Positions 42,048 through 51,737 are shown, counted from the stretch's first letter. The stretch is 64,000 bases of DNA from Leifsonia sp. C5G2 (GCF_013359685.1 NZ_JABFMV010000017.1:1-64000), one strand, 5' to 3'. The notes: generated by a model not told the origin, from the sequence alone. Program-made: numbers and translations.

Positions 42048-42530
42048 ATGACGCTCACGCGACTCGACCCGAACCGGGTCGTTGCTATGCGCCGGCATCG
42101 GATCCTGCTCGCAATTGTGTCCCTGATGGCGTTGGTGGTCGGGATGTTTGTGATGACATCCATGAACTCGGCACACCCGCATGAGTCCGTCGCAACTGCG
42201 GTTGGCAGCCAACCTAACGCCCACTCTGTCGCGACCCAACCACACATTGATCCGCCCATCGTTCCGGTTTCGCCAGCCGCAAGCGCACCCGGAAGCCTTC
42301 AGAGCTCCCCGGGACCGCAGTGCGACACAGTCTGCGAGCTCAGTTGTGCGATCGCAGGCGCCGCGTGCGTTCTGGTCGCAATCGCCGTCGCCGTCTCGCT
42401 CTTCGCGGTAAGTAGAGCGCTCGCGCTTGTTGACCTTGTGCAGCGAATCGCGCCTGTCGCCATACCGTCAATTACGTCTGTTCGAGCGCATGGACCGTCG
42501 CTAGTCGCGCTCTCCATAAGCCGCACCTAG
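42048..42530 (+). CDS. Two-helix membrane protein, DUF6153-like
   Basis: This 160-residue protein has an N-terminal helix (ILLAIVSLMALVVGMFVMTSMN), an external linker rich in His, Pro and Ser with a CDTVCELSC cluster, then a second helix (AIAGAACVLVAIAVAVSLFAV). The order helix, metal-binding-like linker, helix matches the DUF6153-type proteins of actinobacterial copper islands and the 53871 gene here. It may bind copper outside the membrane. Family assignment is tentative. Confidence 0.5.
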   Translation: MTLTRLDPNRVVAMRRHRILLAIVSLMALVVGMFVMTSMNSAHPHESVATAVGSQPNAHSVATQPHIDPPIVPVSPAASAPGSLQSSPGPQCDTVCELSCAIAGAACVLVAIAVAVSLFAVSRALALVDLVQRIAPVAIPSITSVRAHGPSLVALSISRT

Positions 42531-42775
42531 ACCGGCACCTCTGGACCCCACGGCGCAACGCCGACCTGACTAGCAAAGCACTAGCGGTTGGCTGGCCTGG
42601 GCTTTTGCGCTCCACTGTTGTGACGTGATCGACGCTTCCCTTCGGATGGTCTCCGTCACACACCCTCCCCAGTTATTCGGCGACGAATGTGGCCTCCGGT
42701 CGGCATTTCTCGTCGTTACCCTTCCGAGCCGACCTACGGGTCTTCTCACGCCAAACGTCGGAGCCTTTCGCCACG

Positions 42776-43627
42776 ATGCCCGCACACTCTCGCCACCGCC
42801 GAAGCGCGAACGCGCTTCCCTCGACCGCCTACCAGCACGAATCACGCCGAGCCCGCCGCGCCGCCGGGCGGCGTCGACCGGTCACCCGTCCCGCGGCAAA
42901 CACTCGGCAACGACGTACCCGCAAACGATGGGCGCCGATTGCTGCGCTGGCGCTGGCCGGAACCTTGTTCGGAACCTACGCCCTCCCGGCCTATGCGATC
43001 GTGCCCGGCGAACGGCAACAGATCGCAACGGCACGGCCGGGAGAGCTGCAAACGGTAACAGTCGCCGCTACCGACCCGGCACCCGTTACACGCGAAGAAG
43101 TCGCTGTGACCGCGCCGCCGCCGCCGCCGAAACAGAAACCAAAAGCCACAGTCACTACCCCGAACACCTTCCTGCGGACAGCGAACACGTTCACAAACGA
43201 CCCCGCCTCCCCGATCCAGTGGCCATTCGATGTTGGCGTACCCATCAGCGACGGATTCGGCTACCGAGTCGCGCCCTGCTCTGGTTGTTCCTCCTATCAC
43301 GAGGGCATCGATATGAATCCGGGCGTCGGAACCCCGATCCAGGCGATAGCGGACGGCGTCGTCCGCGAGGTGGGCAATCCGTCCGGAAGCCTGGGCGTGT
43401 ACGCCATCATCGACCACCAAATCGACGGACAAACCGTCAGCAGCCTCTACGCCCACATGGCCTACGGTTCGCTCGCGCTCAGTGTGGGACAAACCGTCAA
43501 GGTCCGACAACTGGTCGGCCTGGTCGGCAGCACCGGGGCCAGCACCGGCGCCCACCTGCACCTCGGCATTTCCGTCAACGGAACCCCGGTCGACCCCTAT
43601 GCGTGGCTTACGCAGAAAGTGAAATAA
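42776..43627 (+). CDS. M23-family peptidoglycan endopeptidase
   Basis: This 283-residue protein from ATG 42776 begins with a basic cytoplasmic region (RRARRAAGRRRPVTRP) and one membrane anchor (IAALALAGTLFGTYALPAYA). A Pro/Lys/Thr linker follows, then the LytM/M23 domain: FGYRVAPCSGCSSYHEGIDMNPGVGTPI with zinc ligands H...D, and GASTGAHLHLGI with H-x-H. It shares the anchor type of the 40812 protein but has the M23 catalytic domain. Cell-wall cleavage is the expected activity. Confidence 0.82.
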   Translation: MPAHSRHRRSANALPSTAYQHESRRARRAAGRRRPVTRPAANTRQRRTRKRWAPIAALALAGTLFGTYALPAYAIVPGERQQIATARPGELQTVTVAATDPAPVTREEVAVTAPPPPPKQKPKATVTTPNTFLRTANTFTNDPASPIQWPFDVGVPISDGFGYRVAPCSGCSSYHEGIDMNPGVGTPIQAIADGVVREVGNPSGSLGVYAIIDHQIDGQTVSSLYAHMAYGSLALSVGQTVKVRQLVGLVGSTGASTGAHLHLGISVNGTPVDPYAWLTQKVK

Positions 43628-43629
43628 CC

Positions 43630-44547
43630 ATGCCATTTCGCATCCGTCGGCACACCTCAGCCCTCATTGTCAGCACCCTCGCGGTCACTCTCCTGCTCAG
43701 CGGTTGCAGCGCCGCAACACCGGCGGCTCCGACGATGAACGAGCTCGGACACGTGCACGGCCTGGATGCCACGCACGGCCGCATCTTTGCCGCGACCCAC
43801 CAGGGGGTGTGGGCGATCGACGCGGCGAAACTAGGAGATGGTTTCGCCACCGAAACCACCGCCCGGGTCGGCATTAGTAGCCAGGACACAATGGGGTTTA
43901 CCGTCGCCCGTTCCGGCGTCATGTTCGCATCCGGGCACCCCGACCCCGGCAACAACCCGCAGCAGCTACCCGCGAACCTCGGTCTGATCCAAAGCCTCGA
44001 TGCCGCACAATCCTGGAAGCCTGTTTCGCTTGCCGGTCACACCGACTTCCACGACCTTGTTACCGCCCCGACAAGCGACGCCCGCGTGCGGATCTACGGC
44101 TTCGACGCGGCCCAACAGCGCGTCCGGATCAGCGATGATGGCGGTCACACCTGGCACGATGGCGGGACACTGTCGTTGCGGAAGCTCGCGGTCAACCCAA
44201 ACGGGCCGGATACGCTCCTTGCCACAACCCAGGCCGGTGTGCAGATCAGCCGGGATGCTGGCATGACCTTCTCCGCCCTGCCCGGCGGACCGATGCTGTA
44301 TTTGCTCGCCCCGGTGGATGCCGCACCGGGACAATTCGTCGGCGTCGACGTCAGCAAGAAGATCTGGGCAACCACAGACGACGGTTCCACCTGGGCGCGG
44401 AAGGGAACGTTCGACACTCTGCCCGAGTCGCTGGCAACAGTGCAGGGCGCGTCAAGACTCTGGATCCTCGGTGCCCATGCCAACGGAATCGTCGCGACCG
44501 CCGATCACGGCGCCAGCTGGGTCACCTTGATCGAGGGCACCCCATGA
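43630..44547 (+). CDS. BNR-repeat-type lipoprotein (F510_1955-like)
   Basis: This 305-residue protein has a lipoprotein signal ALIVSTLAVTLLLSGC, then a beta-propeller-like body with repeats such as VRISDDGGHTWHDGG, VQISRDAGMTFSAL, IWATTDDGSTWARKG and IVATADHGASWVT. These are sialidase-type Asp-box repeats. HVHGLDATHGRIFAATHQGVW at the N-terminus is the hallmark I know from the F510_1955 family. It starts 3 bases after the M23 gene and overlaps the next start (ATGA). Function unknown; extracellular. Confidence 0.72.
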   Translation: MPFRIRRHTSALIVSTLAVTLLLSGCSAATPAAPTMNELGHVHGLDATHGRIFAATHQGVWAIDAAKLGDGFATETTARVGISSQDTMGFTVARSGVMFASGHPDPGNNPQQLPANLGLIQSLDAAQSWKPVSLAGHTDFHDLVTAPTSDARVRIYGFDAAQQRVRISDDGGHTWHDGGTLSLRKLAVNPNGPDTLLATTQAGVQISRDAGMTFSALPGGPMLYLLAPVDAAPGQFVGVDVSKKIWATTDDGSTWARKGTFDTLPESLATVQGASRLWILGAHANGIVATADHGASWVTLIEGTP

Positions 44548-45860
44548 GCGCCACACCGGGCTCGACGAAGAGCACCCGTCGAGTCCGACCAATTCGAGTG
44601 CGGTGGCCAGCGGCTGTGCTGATCCTGACCGTTCTACTCAGCCAGCTAGTGGCAGCAGGCCCGGCACGAGGCGCCGACTATCCGTCCTGGTCGGAGGTTG
44701 AAGCCGCACGCTCAAGCGAGAGTGCGAAAGCAAGCGAAATCAATCGGATCACCAATCTTCTGCGCACACTGGAAGACAACGTCCGCACCGCCCAGGCGGC
44801 AGCAGCCGACCGTGGCAGCGACTACGAGAAGGCGCAAGCACGACTCGATTTAGCAAGTTACCGCGCACAAACGCTGCGTACTTCGGCCGATGCGGCGCAG
44901 GCGCTCGCGAACGCATCCCAAGCACGCGCCGGCCAACTTGTCGCCCAACTTGCACGCTTCGGCAACGGCGACCCGACCACGCTGCTCCTGCTGAACGGGC
45001 AACGAGCAGAGACGCTGCTGTTCCGACTCGGCACCATGAGCCAACTCACGCAACGCTCCAATCGGGCCTTCGCCGCCGCCACCACCAGCGCAAACACCGT
45101 CCGATCACTTACCCGCCAGGCCGATGCCGCCCAAGCCGCTCTGGCGAACCTTAGCCGCGCAGCCGAAAAGGCGCTGCAGGACGCGGTCGCTGCCAGCCGC
45201 ACTGCAGCGAACCAGCTGGCTGAACAGCAACAGACACAGGGAACCCTGCAAGCCCAACTGGCAGTGCTGGTCGAGAATCGCAAAGCGACCGAAGCCGACT
45301 ACCGCAAAGGGGAAGAGGCCCGACGTCAGCAAGAAGCGGCCGCCGCAGCCGCCGCAGCCGCCGCTGCTGCCGCCGCTGCCGCTGCTGCCGCGGCTGCGGC
45401 AGATGGTGCACCGGTGCCGTCGGGGGACGGCGGGCAACTCGGTGGACAGGGTTGGGCGAAGCCGGTGTCCGGATGGATCAGCGACCGGTTCGGGCCCCGC
45501 CCGGACAAACCGGTAGCCAGTTCGGGCGCATTCCACTACGGCACAGATCTTGCCGCCGGGTGCGGCACCGCGATATTCGCTGCCGCCCCCGGACGCGTCG
45601 TATACGCAGGCTGGCTTGGAACCTACGGCAACTGGGTGCTCCTTGACCACGGCACCGGGGTGATGACCGGGTACGCGCACATCCGCGAGGGCGGAGTCCT
45701 GGTCAACGTGGGCCAAACCGTTCAAGCCGGCCAGAACATCGCCCAGGTCGGTACGACGGGCGGCTCCTCCGGCTGCCACCTGCACTTCGAAGTCCGCGTC
45801 AACGGTAACCGGATCGACCCGCAACCATTCATGAGCGCGAGAGGAATCACCCTTGGCTAA
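44544..45860 (+). CDS. Coiled-coil M23 peptidase (NlpD/EnvC-like)
   Basis: This 438-residue secreted protein has a signal helix (VLILTVLLSQLVAAGPARG) and the module ADYPSWSEVEAARSSESAK. A long coiled coil follows at residues 50-265, then a poly-Ala tract (about 269-289). The M23 domain (FGPRPDKPVASSGAFHYGTDLAAGCG and GGSSGCHLHFEV, with H...D and H-x-H) is at the C-terminus. The coiled-coil module is shared with the 52410 protein. Regulators of septal amidases have this build. It is coupled to its neighbours on both sides. Confidence 0.82.
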   Translation: MSATPGSTKSTRRVRPIRVRWPAAVLILTVLLSQLVAAGPARGADYPSWSEVEAARSSESAKASEINRITNLLRTLEDNVRTAQAAAADRGSDYEKAQARLDLASYRAQTLRTSADAAQALANASQARAGQLVAQLARFGNGDPTTLLLLNGQRAETLLFRLGTMSQLTQRSNRAFAAATTSANTVRSLTRQADAAQAALANLSRAAEKALQDAVAASRTAANQLAEQQQTQGTLQAQLAVLVENRKATEADYRKGEEARRQQEAAAAAAAAAAAAAAAAAAAAAADGAPVPSGDGGQLGGQGWAKPVSGWISDRFGPRPDKPVASSGAFHYGTDLAAGCGTAIFAAAPGRVVYAGWLGTYGNWVLLDHGTGVMTGYAHIREGGVLVNVGQTVQAGQNIAQVGTTGGSSGCHLHFEVRVNGNRIDPQPFMSARGITLG

Positions 45861-46485
45861 CCGCATCATGCGAACCATCAGGCTGCGGACCGCCCTCACC
45901 TCGGTGGCCGCAGCTGTCATGCTCGTCGTCACGCTGGCGGGGTGCAGCAGCAACAATGATGCCCTCGCTCAGCAGTACAAAGACGGATCCGGGAAGAACT
46001 ACGTCGCCGGCGACGGCACCATCACCGAAATCAAACCCCAGAATCGTGCGGCACCCGTCGCATTCGCGGGAAAGCTCGAAGACGGCAAATCGACCACTTC
46101 AGCGATGTACGCCGGGAAAGTTCTGGTCCTCAATTTTTGGTACGCCGGATGCGCCCCCTGCCGGGCGGAGGCACCCGCACTCGAAAAGACATACACAAAA
46201 TTCGCCGGACAAGGGGTCGCATTCCTCGGCGTCAACGTCAGGGACCAAGCCGACACCGCCCGCGCGTTCGCCCGCACCTATGGAGTGACCTACCCCAGCG
46301 TGCTCGACGCCTCCGACGGTGCCATGCAACTGGCGTTCAGCGGGATTGTTGCCCCCAACGCGGTCCCCACCACACTCGTCGTGGACAAGGACGGGCGCGT
46401 CGCCGCTCGCATCCTGGGCCAACTGCCGGACGCGTCCGTGCTCAGCGCACTAATCAGCACCGTTCTGACAGAACAGGGACCGTAA
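45853..46485 (+). CDS. resA: ResA/TlpA-like thiol-disulfide lipoprotein
   Basis: This 210-residue protein from TTG 45853 (GAGAGGAA upstream; ATG 45868 is an alternative) has a lipobox VTLAGCSS and a thioredoxin fold with LNFWYAGCAPCRAEAPALEKTY (CxxC) and VPTTLVVDKDGRVAARILG. ResA reduces the heme-binding cysteines of apocytochrome c. The ResB, CcsB and CcdA genes follow, completing a System II maturation set. Confidence 0.85.
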   Translation: MANRIMRTIRLRTALTSVAAAVMLVVTLAGCSSNNDALAQQYKDGSGKNYVAGDGTITEIKPQNRAAPVAFAGKLEDGKSTTSAMYAGKVLVLNFWYAGCAPCRAEAPALEKTYTKFAGQGVAFLGVNVRDQADTARAFARTYGVTYPSVLDASDGAMQLAFSGIVAPNAVPTTLVVDKDGRVAARILGQLPDASVLSALISTVLTEQGP

Positions 46486-46538
46486 CACCCTTCCGCGCGT
46501 TAGGAGCCCCCCGCACACCCCTCACCGAAAGCCCTTTC

Positions 46539-47507
46539 ATGAACCGCCACCTCAGCATTCCCAGCCCCGACCCCGTCTTCGCGCAGTTCACGGTGGGTCC
46601 GCTTACCATCCACACCTATGCGCTGTGCATTCTCGCCGGAATCGTCGCAGCCACGTTGATCACCTCCAAACGACTCGCCCAGCGCGGCGCCCGCGGCCCC
46701 GTCGTTCTCGACATCATTCTCTGGGCGGTGCCGTTAGGCATCGTCGGCGCTCGGTTCTACCACGTCTTCACCCACACCGGCGACTACTTCTACCCCGGCG
46801 CGAACCTGTGGAACGTGTTCGCCATCTGGGACGGCGGGAACGCCCTCTATGGATCCCTCATCGGCGGAGCCGTCGGCGCCTACATCGGGTGCCGGCAAAC
46901 CAAGATCCGGTTCTGGTCCTTCGCAGACGCGCTGGCACCGGCCCTGCTCGTCGCGCAATCGCTTGGACGGTTCGGCAACTACTTCAACCACGAACTCTTC
47001 GGCCTGCCCACCACGTTGCCGTGGGGCCTGCAGATCGAAGCGAGCAATCCCAAATTCCCTGCCGGCCTGCCTGCTGGAACGCTCTTCCACCCGTTGTTCC
47101 TCTACGAGATCATCTGGAACCTGATCGGGGTCGGCATGATCCTGGTGTTGGAACGCCGCCTCAACTTGCGATGGGGGCGAGCCTTCGCCGTGTACCTGAT
47201 CTGGTACGGCCTGGGCCGGAGCTGGCTGGAAGCAATCCGGATCGATCCCACCAGTAACACGTTCCTCGGTATCCCCGCCAACGTGTGGGCCTCCTTCGTC
47301 CTGGTCGCGCTCGGGGCGGCGCTGTTCATCGTGCAAACTAAACGTCACCCCGAACCCGAGTACTCGCCGTACCGTGACGGGCACCATCCCGCACCTCTCG
47401 ACGACCCGAATCCCGCCGTCACCACCGCCCCAGCCGTCGACGATGCTGCAGGAGCCCCCGAAGACGAACCCCGGTCGAACTCGATGCGAAAGCCGTCCGA
47501 TGTCTAG
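46539..47507 (+). CDS. lgt: Prolipoprotein diacylglyceryl transferase
   Basis: This 322-residue protein starts at ATG 46539. It has seven helices and the Lgt signature QSLGRFGNYFNHELFGLPT. It also has WAVPLGIVGARFYHVFTHTGDY, WDGGNALYGSLIGGA (catalytic-region Gly/Asn) and WYGLGRSWLEAIRIDP. The C-terminal tail is Pro/Asp-rich. It attaches diacylglycerol to lipobox Cys, and this island carries several lipoproteins (43630, 45853, 54383, 55165). A second lgt besides the chromosomal one is likely. It overlaps resB. Confidence 0.92.
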   Translation: MNRHLSIPSPDPVFAQFTVGPLTIHTYALCILAGIVAATLITSKRLAQRGARGPVVLDIILWAVPLGIVGARFYHVFTHTGDYFYPGANLWNVFAIWDGGNALYGSLIGGAVGAYIGCRQTKIRFWSFADALAPALLVAQSLGRFGNYFNHELFGLPTTLPWGLQIEASNPKFPAGLPAGTLFHPLFLYEIIWNLIGVGMILVLERRLNLRWGRAFAVYLIWYGLGRSWLEAIRIDPTSNTFLGIPANVWASFVLVALGAALFIVQTKRHPEPEYSPYRDGHHPAPLDDPNPAVTTAPAVDDAAGAPEDEPRSNSMRKPSDV

Positions 47508-49188
47508 GCCCCTGGACCACATCGACGTCAGACCACCCGGTGCGAGCAGAATCACCGAACCGGCGCTCGGGTTCACCGGATGGATGCGCTGGATGTGGCG
47601 ACAGCTGACCAGCATGCGCGTCGCCCTGTTCCTGCTGCTGCTGCTCGCTCTTGCCGCCGTCCCCGGATCCCTGGTCCCGCAACGCAGCTCCGACCCCAAC
47701 GGTGTCGTTCAATACTTCAAAGACAACCCGGGCCTCGCCCCAGTGCTGGACAAACTCCAAGCCTTCGATGCCTACACCTCGTTCTGGTTCTCCAGCATCT
47801 ATCTGCTGCTGTTCATCTCCCTGATCGGCTGTGTCGTGCCGCGCACTGTCCACCACTTGCGCTCCCTGCGCGCGACACCACCAAAAACGCCCGCCCGACT
47901 ATCACGGATGAGCGGCTACACCTCCATCGAGTTGTCAGCTGGTCGGGGAGCCGCCTCGGCGGCAACGGCCGCCACGGCAATCAGCACGGCGGCAACAATT
48001 CTCCGCAAACGCGGCTACCGGATTGCCGCCTTCCCCGGCACGCAGGCCGCTGGTCGGCGGGAGCTGTCGGTCAGCGCCGAACGGGGCTATCTGCGCGAAG
48101 CGGGCAACCTGACCTTCCACATCGCCTTGGTAGGGATCCTGATCACGGTGGGAATCGGCGGCGGGTTCGGGTTCGACGGCAACCGGGTGGTTGTCGAGGG
48201 GCAAAGCATGATCAACACCCTCGCCGCCTACGACTCGTTCAACCCCGGCCGCTTCTTCAGCCCCACAGAGCTGGCACCCTATTCGCTCACCCTGAACAAC
48301 CTCGCGGTCACCTACGAAACCCAGAACAAGCGGGCACGCGGACTCCCGACCGACTACACCGCGACCGTCACCGCCCAAACCCAAGGCTCGCCAGACAAGA
48401 CGAGCCGGACAATCAAAGTCAACGAACCCCTGTCGATCGGCGGCACCGACGTCTATCTGCTGGGAAATGGGTATGCCCCCCGGATCACGGTCCGCGACCC
48501 GCAAGGCCGCGCCGTGTTCAGCGACGACATCCCCTTCCTCCCACAAGACGCGAACCTCACCTCCCTCGGCGTCGTGAAAGTCCCCGACGGACTTGCCAAA
48601 CAAGTCGGTTTGATCGGGTTCTTCTACCCCACGAAGTCCACCGCAAGCACCGGCGCGTTCTATTCCGCGTACCCCGACCTCACCAACCCCGTTCTGACGT
48701 TGAACGCCTACTCCGGCGACCTCGGCATCAACACCGGGGCACCTAAGTCCGTGTACGCACTTGACACCACGAAGCTCACCCAACTCACCGGCGGCACGAC
48801 CGGGGTCCGGTCAATTGAGCTCAAACTCGGTCAGACGCAGCAACTTCCCGACGGTCTCGGCTCGATCACGCTGGAGCGCGTGTCCCGGTTCGCGTCCTTT
48901 GAAATCCATCACGACCCGGCCCAGGGGTGGGTGCTGTTCTTCGCCATCGCCGCGCTCGGCGGCCTTCTCACCTCCCTGTTCGTGCCACGCCGACGCCTGT
49001 GGGTGAAAGCGATTGTCGACGAAGCCAAACCCGTCCGCATCGAGTACGCCGGACTCGCTCGAGGCGACGACCCTCAACTACAGGACGCGGTGGCCGACTT
49101 GGCGTCTGCCCACCAAGCAGCCCTGCGTAGCACAAGTGCAGCCGATCAGGACTCACAACGAAACACCGACCTGAAGGGAACACCGTGA
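47500..49188 (+). CDS. resB: Cytochrome c biogenesis protein ResB
   Basis: This 562-residue protein has helices near 38-57 (RVALFLLLLLALAAVPGSLVPQR), 90-112 (SFWFSSIYLLLFISLIGCVVPRTVHHLRSL), 205-225 (GNLTFHIALVGILITVGIGGGFG) and 490-512. The large external domain between the last two is the ResB layout. LVPQR and the His of the third helix (LTFHIAL) are conserved. It starts at ATG 47500 inside the lgt end and overlaps ccsB by GTGA. Confidence 0.9.
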   Translation: MSRPLDHIDVRPPGASRITEPALGFTGWMRWMWRQLTSMRVALFLLLLLALAAVPGSLVPQRSSDPNGVVQYFKDNPGLAPVLDKLQAFDAYTSFWFSSIYLLLFISLIGCVVPRTVHHLRSLRATPPKTPARLSRMSGYTSIELSAGRGAASAATAATAISTAATILRKRGYRIAAFPGTQAAGRRELSVSAERGYLREAGNLTFHIALVGILITVGIGGGFGFDGNRVVVEGQSMINTLAAYDSFNPGRFFSPTELAPYSLTLNNLAVTYETQNKRARGLPTDYTATVTAQTQGSPDKTSRTIKVNEPLSIGGTDVYLLGNGYAPRITVRDPQGRAVFSDDIPFLPQDANLTSLGVVKVPDGLAKQVGLIGFFYPTKSTASTGAFYSAYPDLTNPVLTLNAYSGDLGINTGAPKSVYALDTTKLTQLTGGTTGVRSIELKLGQTQQLPDGLGSITLERVSRFASFEIHHDPAQGWVLFFAIAALGGLLTSLFVPRRRLWVKAIVDEAKPVRIEYAGLARGDDPQLQDAVADLASAHQAALRSTSAADQDSQRNTDLKGTP

Positions 49189-50183
49189 CCGACTCTTTGT
49201 CACAGATCTCCGTCATCTTGCTTATCTGCTCGATGGTCCTCTACGCGGCAGCGTTCATTGCTTTCGCGCTGGACCTCGCCCGGCGCAGCGCTCACGCGAC
49301 CGCCGCCGTCCCTAGCGCCGTCGCTCGGCGCGCGCAAGAAGCGGCGGCCAGCAACACGCCCGGTCCGGCACGAACGACAACCCTCATCCGCGGATCCGTG
49401 GACCGGGCCGACTCCTCGAGGTTGGGGTCGGCGAGCTTACGCACCGGCTACTCACTCACCGTCCTCGCCTTCATCGTCCAACTCGGCGCCGACATTTTCC
49501 GCGGCATCGCCGCCGGACGTGTGCCGTGGGCAAATATGTATGAATTCTCGATGACCGGCACCCTGCTCATCGTCGGCGTCTTCCTCGTCATCACGCTCAG
49601 GTACGACCTAAGATTCCTCGGCTCCTTCGTCACCGGGCTTGTGCTGATCCTCCTGGGGATCTCTAGCATGCGCTACTACGTCGAGGTCGCACCGTTACCG
49701 CCTGCGTTGCAGTCATACTGGCTCGTCATTCACGTGATGGTCGCGATCATCGCTACCGGCTTCTTCGCGATCGGCTTCGCGCTTTCCGCCGTACAACTCC
49801 TGCAGACACGCAGAGAGACTCAGATCGCCGACGGCCGACCAGCCCCGCTTCGGTTTCTGGCAACCCTTCCCAGCTCCGGCACCCTGGAGAACCTGGCGTA
49901 CCGGATCAACATCGTCGGTTTCATCCTCTGGACCTTCACGCTGATGGCCGGTGCGATCTGGGCAGAAAAGGCCTGGGGGCGCTACTGGGGGTGGGACACC
50001 AAGGAAGTGTGGACCTTCATCATCTGGGTCCTTTACGCCGGCTACATCCACGCTCGCGCCACCCGCGGCTGGCGCGGATCCCGCTCGGCCTGGCTGGCGA
50101 TTATCGGCTTCTCCGCGGTCATGTTCAACTTCGGCATCGTCAATGTCTTCTTCAAAGGCCTGCACTCCTACAGCGGCCTCTGA
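49185..50183 (+). CDS. ccsB: Cytochrome c biogenesis protein CcsB/ResC
   Basis: This 332-residue protein from GTG 49185 has eight or more helices and the tryptophan-rich WWD-type heme motif, here AEKAWGRYWGWDTKEVWTFIIWVLYAGYIHAR. The flanking His residues are WLVIHVMVAIIATGFFAIGFALS and an N-terminal GRVPWANMYEF. It delivers and attaches heme to apocytochrome c together with ResB. No c-type heme motif CxxCH is visible in any protein encoded in this window. Confidence 0.92.
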   Translation: MTDSLSQISVILLICSMVLYAAAFIAFALDLARRSAHATAAVPSAVARRAQEAAASNTPGPARTTTLIRGSVDRADSSRLGSASLRTGYSLTVLAFIVQLGADIFRGIAAGRVPWANMYEFSMTGTLLIVGVFLVITLRYDLRFLGSFVTGLVLILLGISSMRYYVEVAPLPPALQSYWLVIHVMVAIIATGFFAIGFALSAVQLLQTRRETQIADGRPAPLRFLATLPSSGTLENLAYRINIVGFILWTFTLMAGAIWAEKAWGRYWGWDTKEVWTFIIWVLYAGYIHARATRGWRGSRSAWLAIIGFSAVMFNFGIVNVFFKGLHSYSGL

Positions 50184-50228
50184 AACCAACCACCCCCATC
50201 AACCACAAACAGCAGCAGGAAGGCAACC

Positions 50229-50507
50229 ATGGCTCGCAAGAACGCAGAATCTCCTCGGCGACGTTCCACTCACGAGGAAGCCAAACCAACCCCGGAGCAA
50301 TTGCGTGCCCGCTACCTACGCAAACGCCGGTTCCTGCGCGTCGGCCAACTGATCATGCTGATCGGATTCCTGGTTGGCCTGCAACATTGGCTCGCCCATC
50401 TCGGCGTCTTTGGCGCACAGCCCCCCGGCTGGGTCGACCTTGCCGCCGGATACCCGATGGCCGCAGCCCTCATTCTCGCCGGTGCCATCACTGCTGGCCA
50501 GAAATGA
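50229..50507 (+). CDS. Small two-helix membrane protein
   Basis: This 92-residue protein follows the ribosome site CAGGAAGG at ATG 50229. A charged N-terminus ([31 protein letters not shown]) precedes two helices ([41 protein letters not shown]). It lies between ccsB and ccdA and may be an accessory of cytochrome maturation. No family recognised. Confidence 0.6.
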   Translation: MARKNAESPRRRSTHEEAKPTPEQLRARYLRKRRFLRVGQLIMLIGFLVGLQHWLAHLGVFGAQPPGWVDLAAGYPMAAALILAGAITAGQK

Positions 50508-50553
50508 TCAGACTCCTCCCGCACCCCAATTGGCGCCGATCGGCGGTGACCTA

Positions 50554-51297
50554 GTGGGCGCACAATTCGCCTCCATCATCGCCAACGGCGGACTGCTACT
50601 GGCCATCCCGATCGCGATCTTCGCCGGGCTGGTTTCGTTCGCCTCCCCATGCGTGCTCCCGTTGGTGCCCGGGTATCTGGCCTATGTCGGAGGAGTCACC
50701 GGGTCCACGGGGCGCGTCAGCCGACGTCGAACCGCCACCGGAGTCGCGCTTTTCGTCCTCGGCTTTGCCATCGTGTTCATCGCCTACGGTGCCCTGTTCG
50801 GCGCCTTCGGGTCCTGGCTGGTGCGCTGGCAAGACCTCATCACCCGTCTGCTCGGCCTTCTAGTGATCGTGATGGGCCTGGCCTTTATCGGCACCTTCTC
50901 GTTCTTCCAACGCACCCTGAAATTGCCCATCCGTCCCTCGACCGGCATCATCGGCGCACCCCTGCTCGGAATCGTCTTCGGGCTCGGCTGGACACCCTGC
51001 ATGGGACCCACCCTTGCCGCCGTCCTCTCGCTCAGCCTGTCCAGTCAATCCGCCGCGCGCGGCGCCATCCTGACCGGCTTCTACTCAATCGGCCTCGGCA
51101 TTCCCTTTGTCCTCCTCGCCCTCGGAATCGGTTGGGCGACCGGCGCCATCAGCTTCCTCCGTCGACACATCCGAGCCATCAACATCGCCGGCGGCACCGT
51201 CCTGATCGTGATCGGCGTCCTCATGGTCACCGGAGTCTGGACCGCGTGGATCTACAGCCTCCAAGCCCTCATCGGCGGGGTCACACTCCCGATTTGA
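50554..51297 (+). CDS. ccdA: Thiol-disulfide transporter CcdA
   Basis: This 247-residue protein from GTG 50554 has six helices with [24 protein letters not shown] and [22 protein letters not shown], the two CcdA Pro-Cys motifs. It carries electrons from cytoplasmic thioredoxin to ResA. The start has no strong ribosome site; other in-frame starts further up would lie in the preceding gap. It closes the System II set resA-resB-ccsB-ccdA. Confidence 0.9.
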   Translation: MGAQFASIIANGGLLLAIPIAIFAGLVSFASPCVLPLVPGYLAYVGGVTGSTGRVSRRRTATGVALFVLGFAIVFIAYGALFGAFGSWLVRWQDLITRLLGLLVIVMGLAFIGTFSFFQRTLKLPIRPSTGIIGAPLLGIVFGLGWTPCMGPTLAAVLSLSLSSQSAARGAILTGFYSIGLGIPFVLLALGIGWATGAISFLRRHIRAINIAGGTVLIVIGVLMVTGVWTAWIYSLQALIGGVTLPI

Positions 51298-51332
51298 CCA
51301 ACCCGCCCGACAAACGCCCCGAAGGAGTTCCT

Positions 51333-51737
51333 ATGAACAGACAACACAACATCGGCGAAAGCGCAGAACACAACGACGCCCGACTTCACCTTGTCTACAC
51401 GGGTGTGTGGTCGATGGCGAAGGTGTCCCTCCTAGTCGGCCTGATCATGGCCGCAGTCACCATACTGGCCAGCGCCCTCCTCTGGACGATCCTTAATCAA
51501 ATCGGCGCGTTCCAACAGATCGATTCCCTCCTCTCCGGCCCGGCGGGTGAAACCACGGCATCCTCCGCCTCAAGCGTTGCCAAAGTAATCAACCTCGGAA
51601 CCGTGCTCGTCGGATCGGTCGCGGTAGGACTCGTCGGTGCGCTCGCCACCATGGTGGGCGGGATGCTTATCGCACTGCTTTACAACCTCAGTTCCAAAGC
51701 CACCGGCGGACTCTTCATCGGATTCAGACAAGACTGA
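51333..51737 (+). CDS. DUF3566 membrane protein
   Basis: This 134-residue protein starts at ATG 51333 after GAAGGAG. The DUF3566 core is DARLHLVYTGVWSMAKVSLLVGLIMAAVTILASALLWTILNQIG, then a Ser/Ala linker, then INLGTVLVGSVAVGLVGALATMVGGMLIALLYNLSSKATGG. In Actinobacteria this family is normally a single gene near gyrA, so a copy in a metal island is an extra. Function unknown. Confidence 0.75.
   Translation: MNRQHNIGESAEHNDARLHLVYTGVWSMAKVSLLVGLIMAAVTILASALLWTILNQIGAFQQIDSLLSGPAGETTASSASSVAKVINLGTVLVGSVAVGLVGALATMVGGMLIALLYNLSSKATGGLFIGFRQD

Noticed and set aside
45351-45405. GCC-rich repeat as a mobile or regulatory repeat
   Set aside because: It encodes a poly-Ala hinge inside the M23 peptidase gene and stays in frame.
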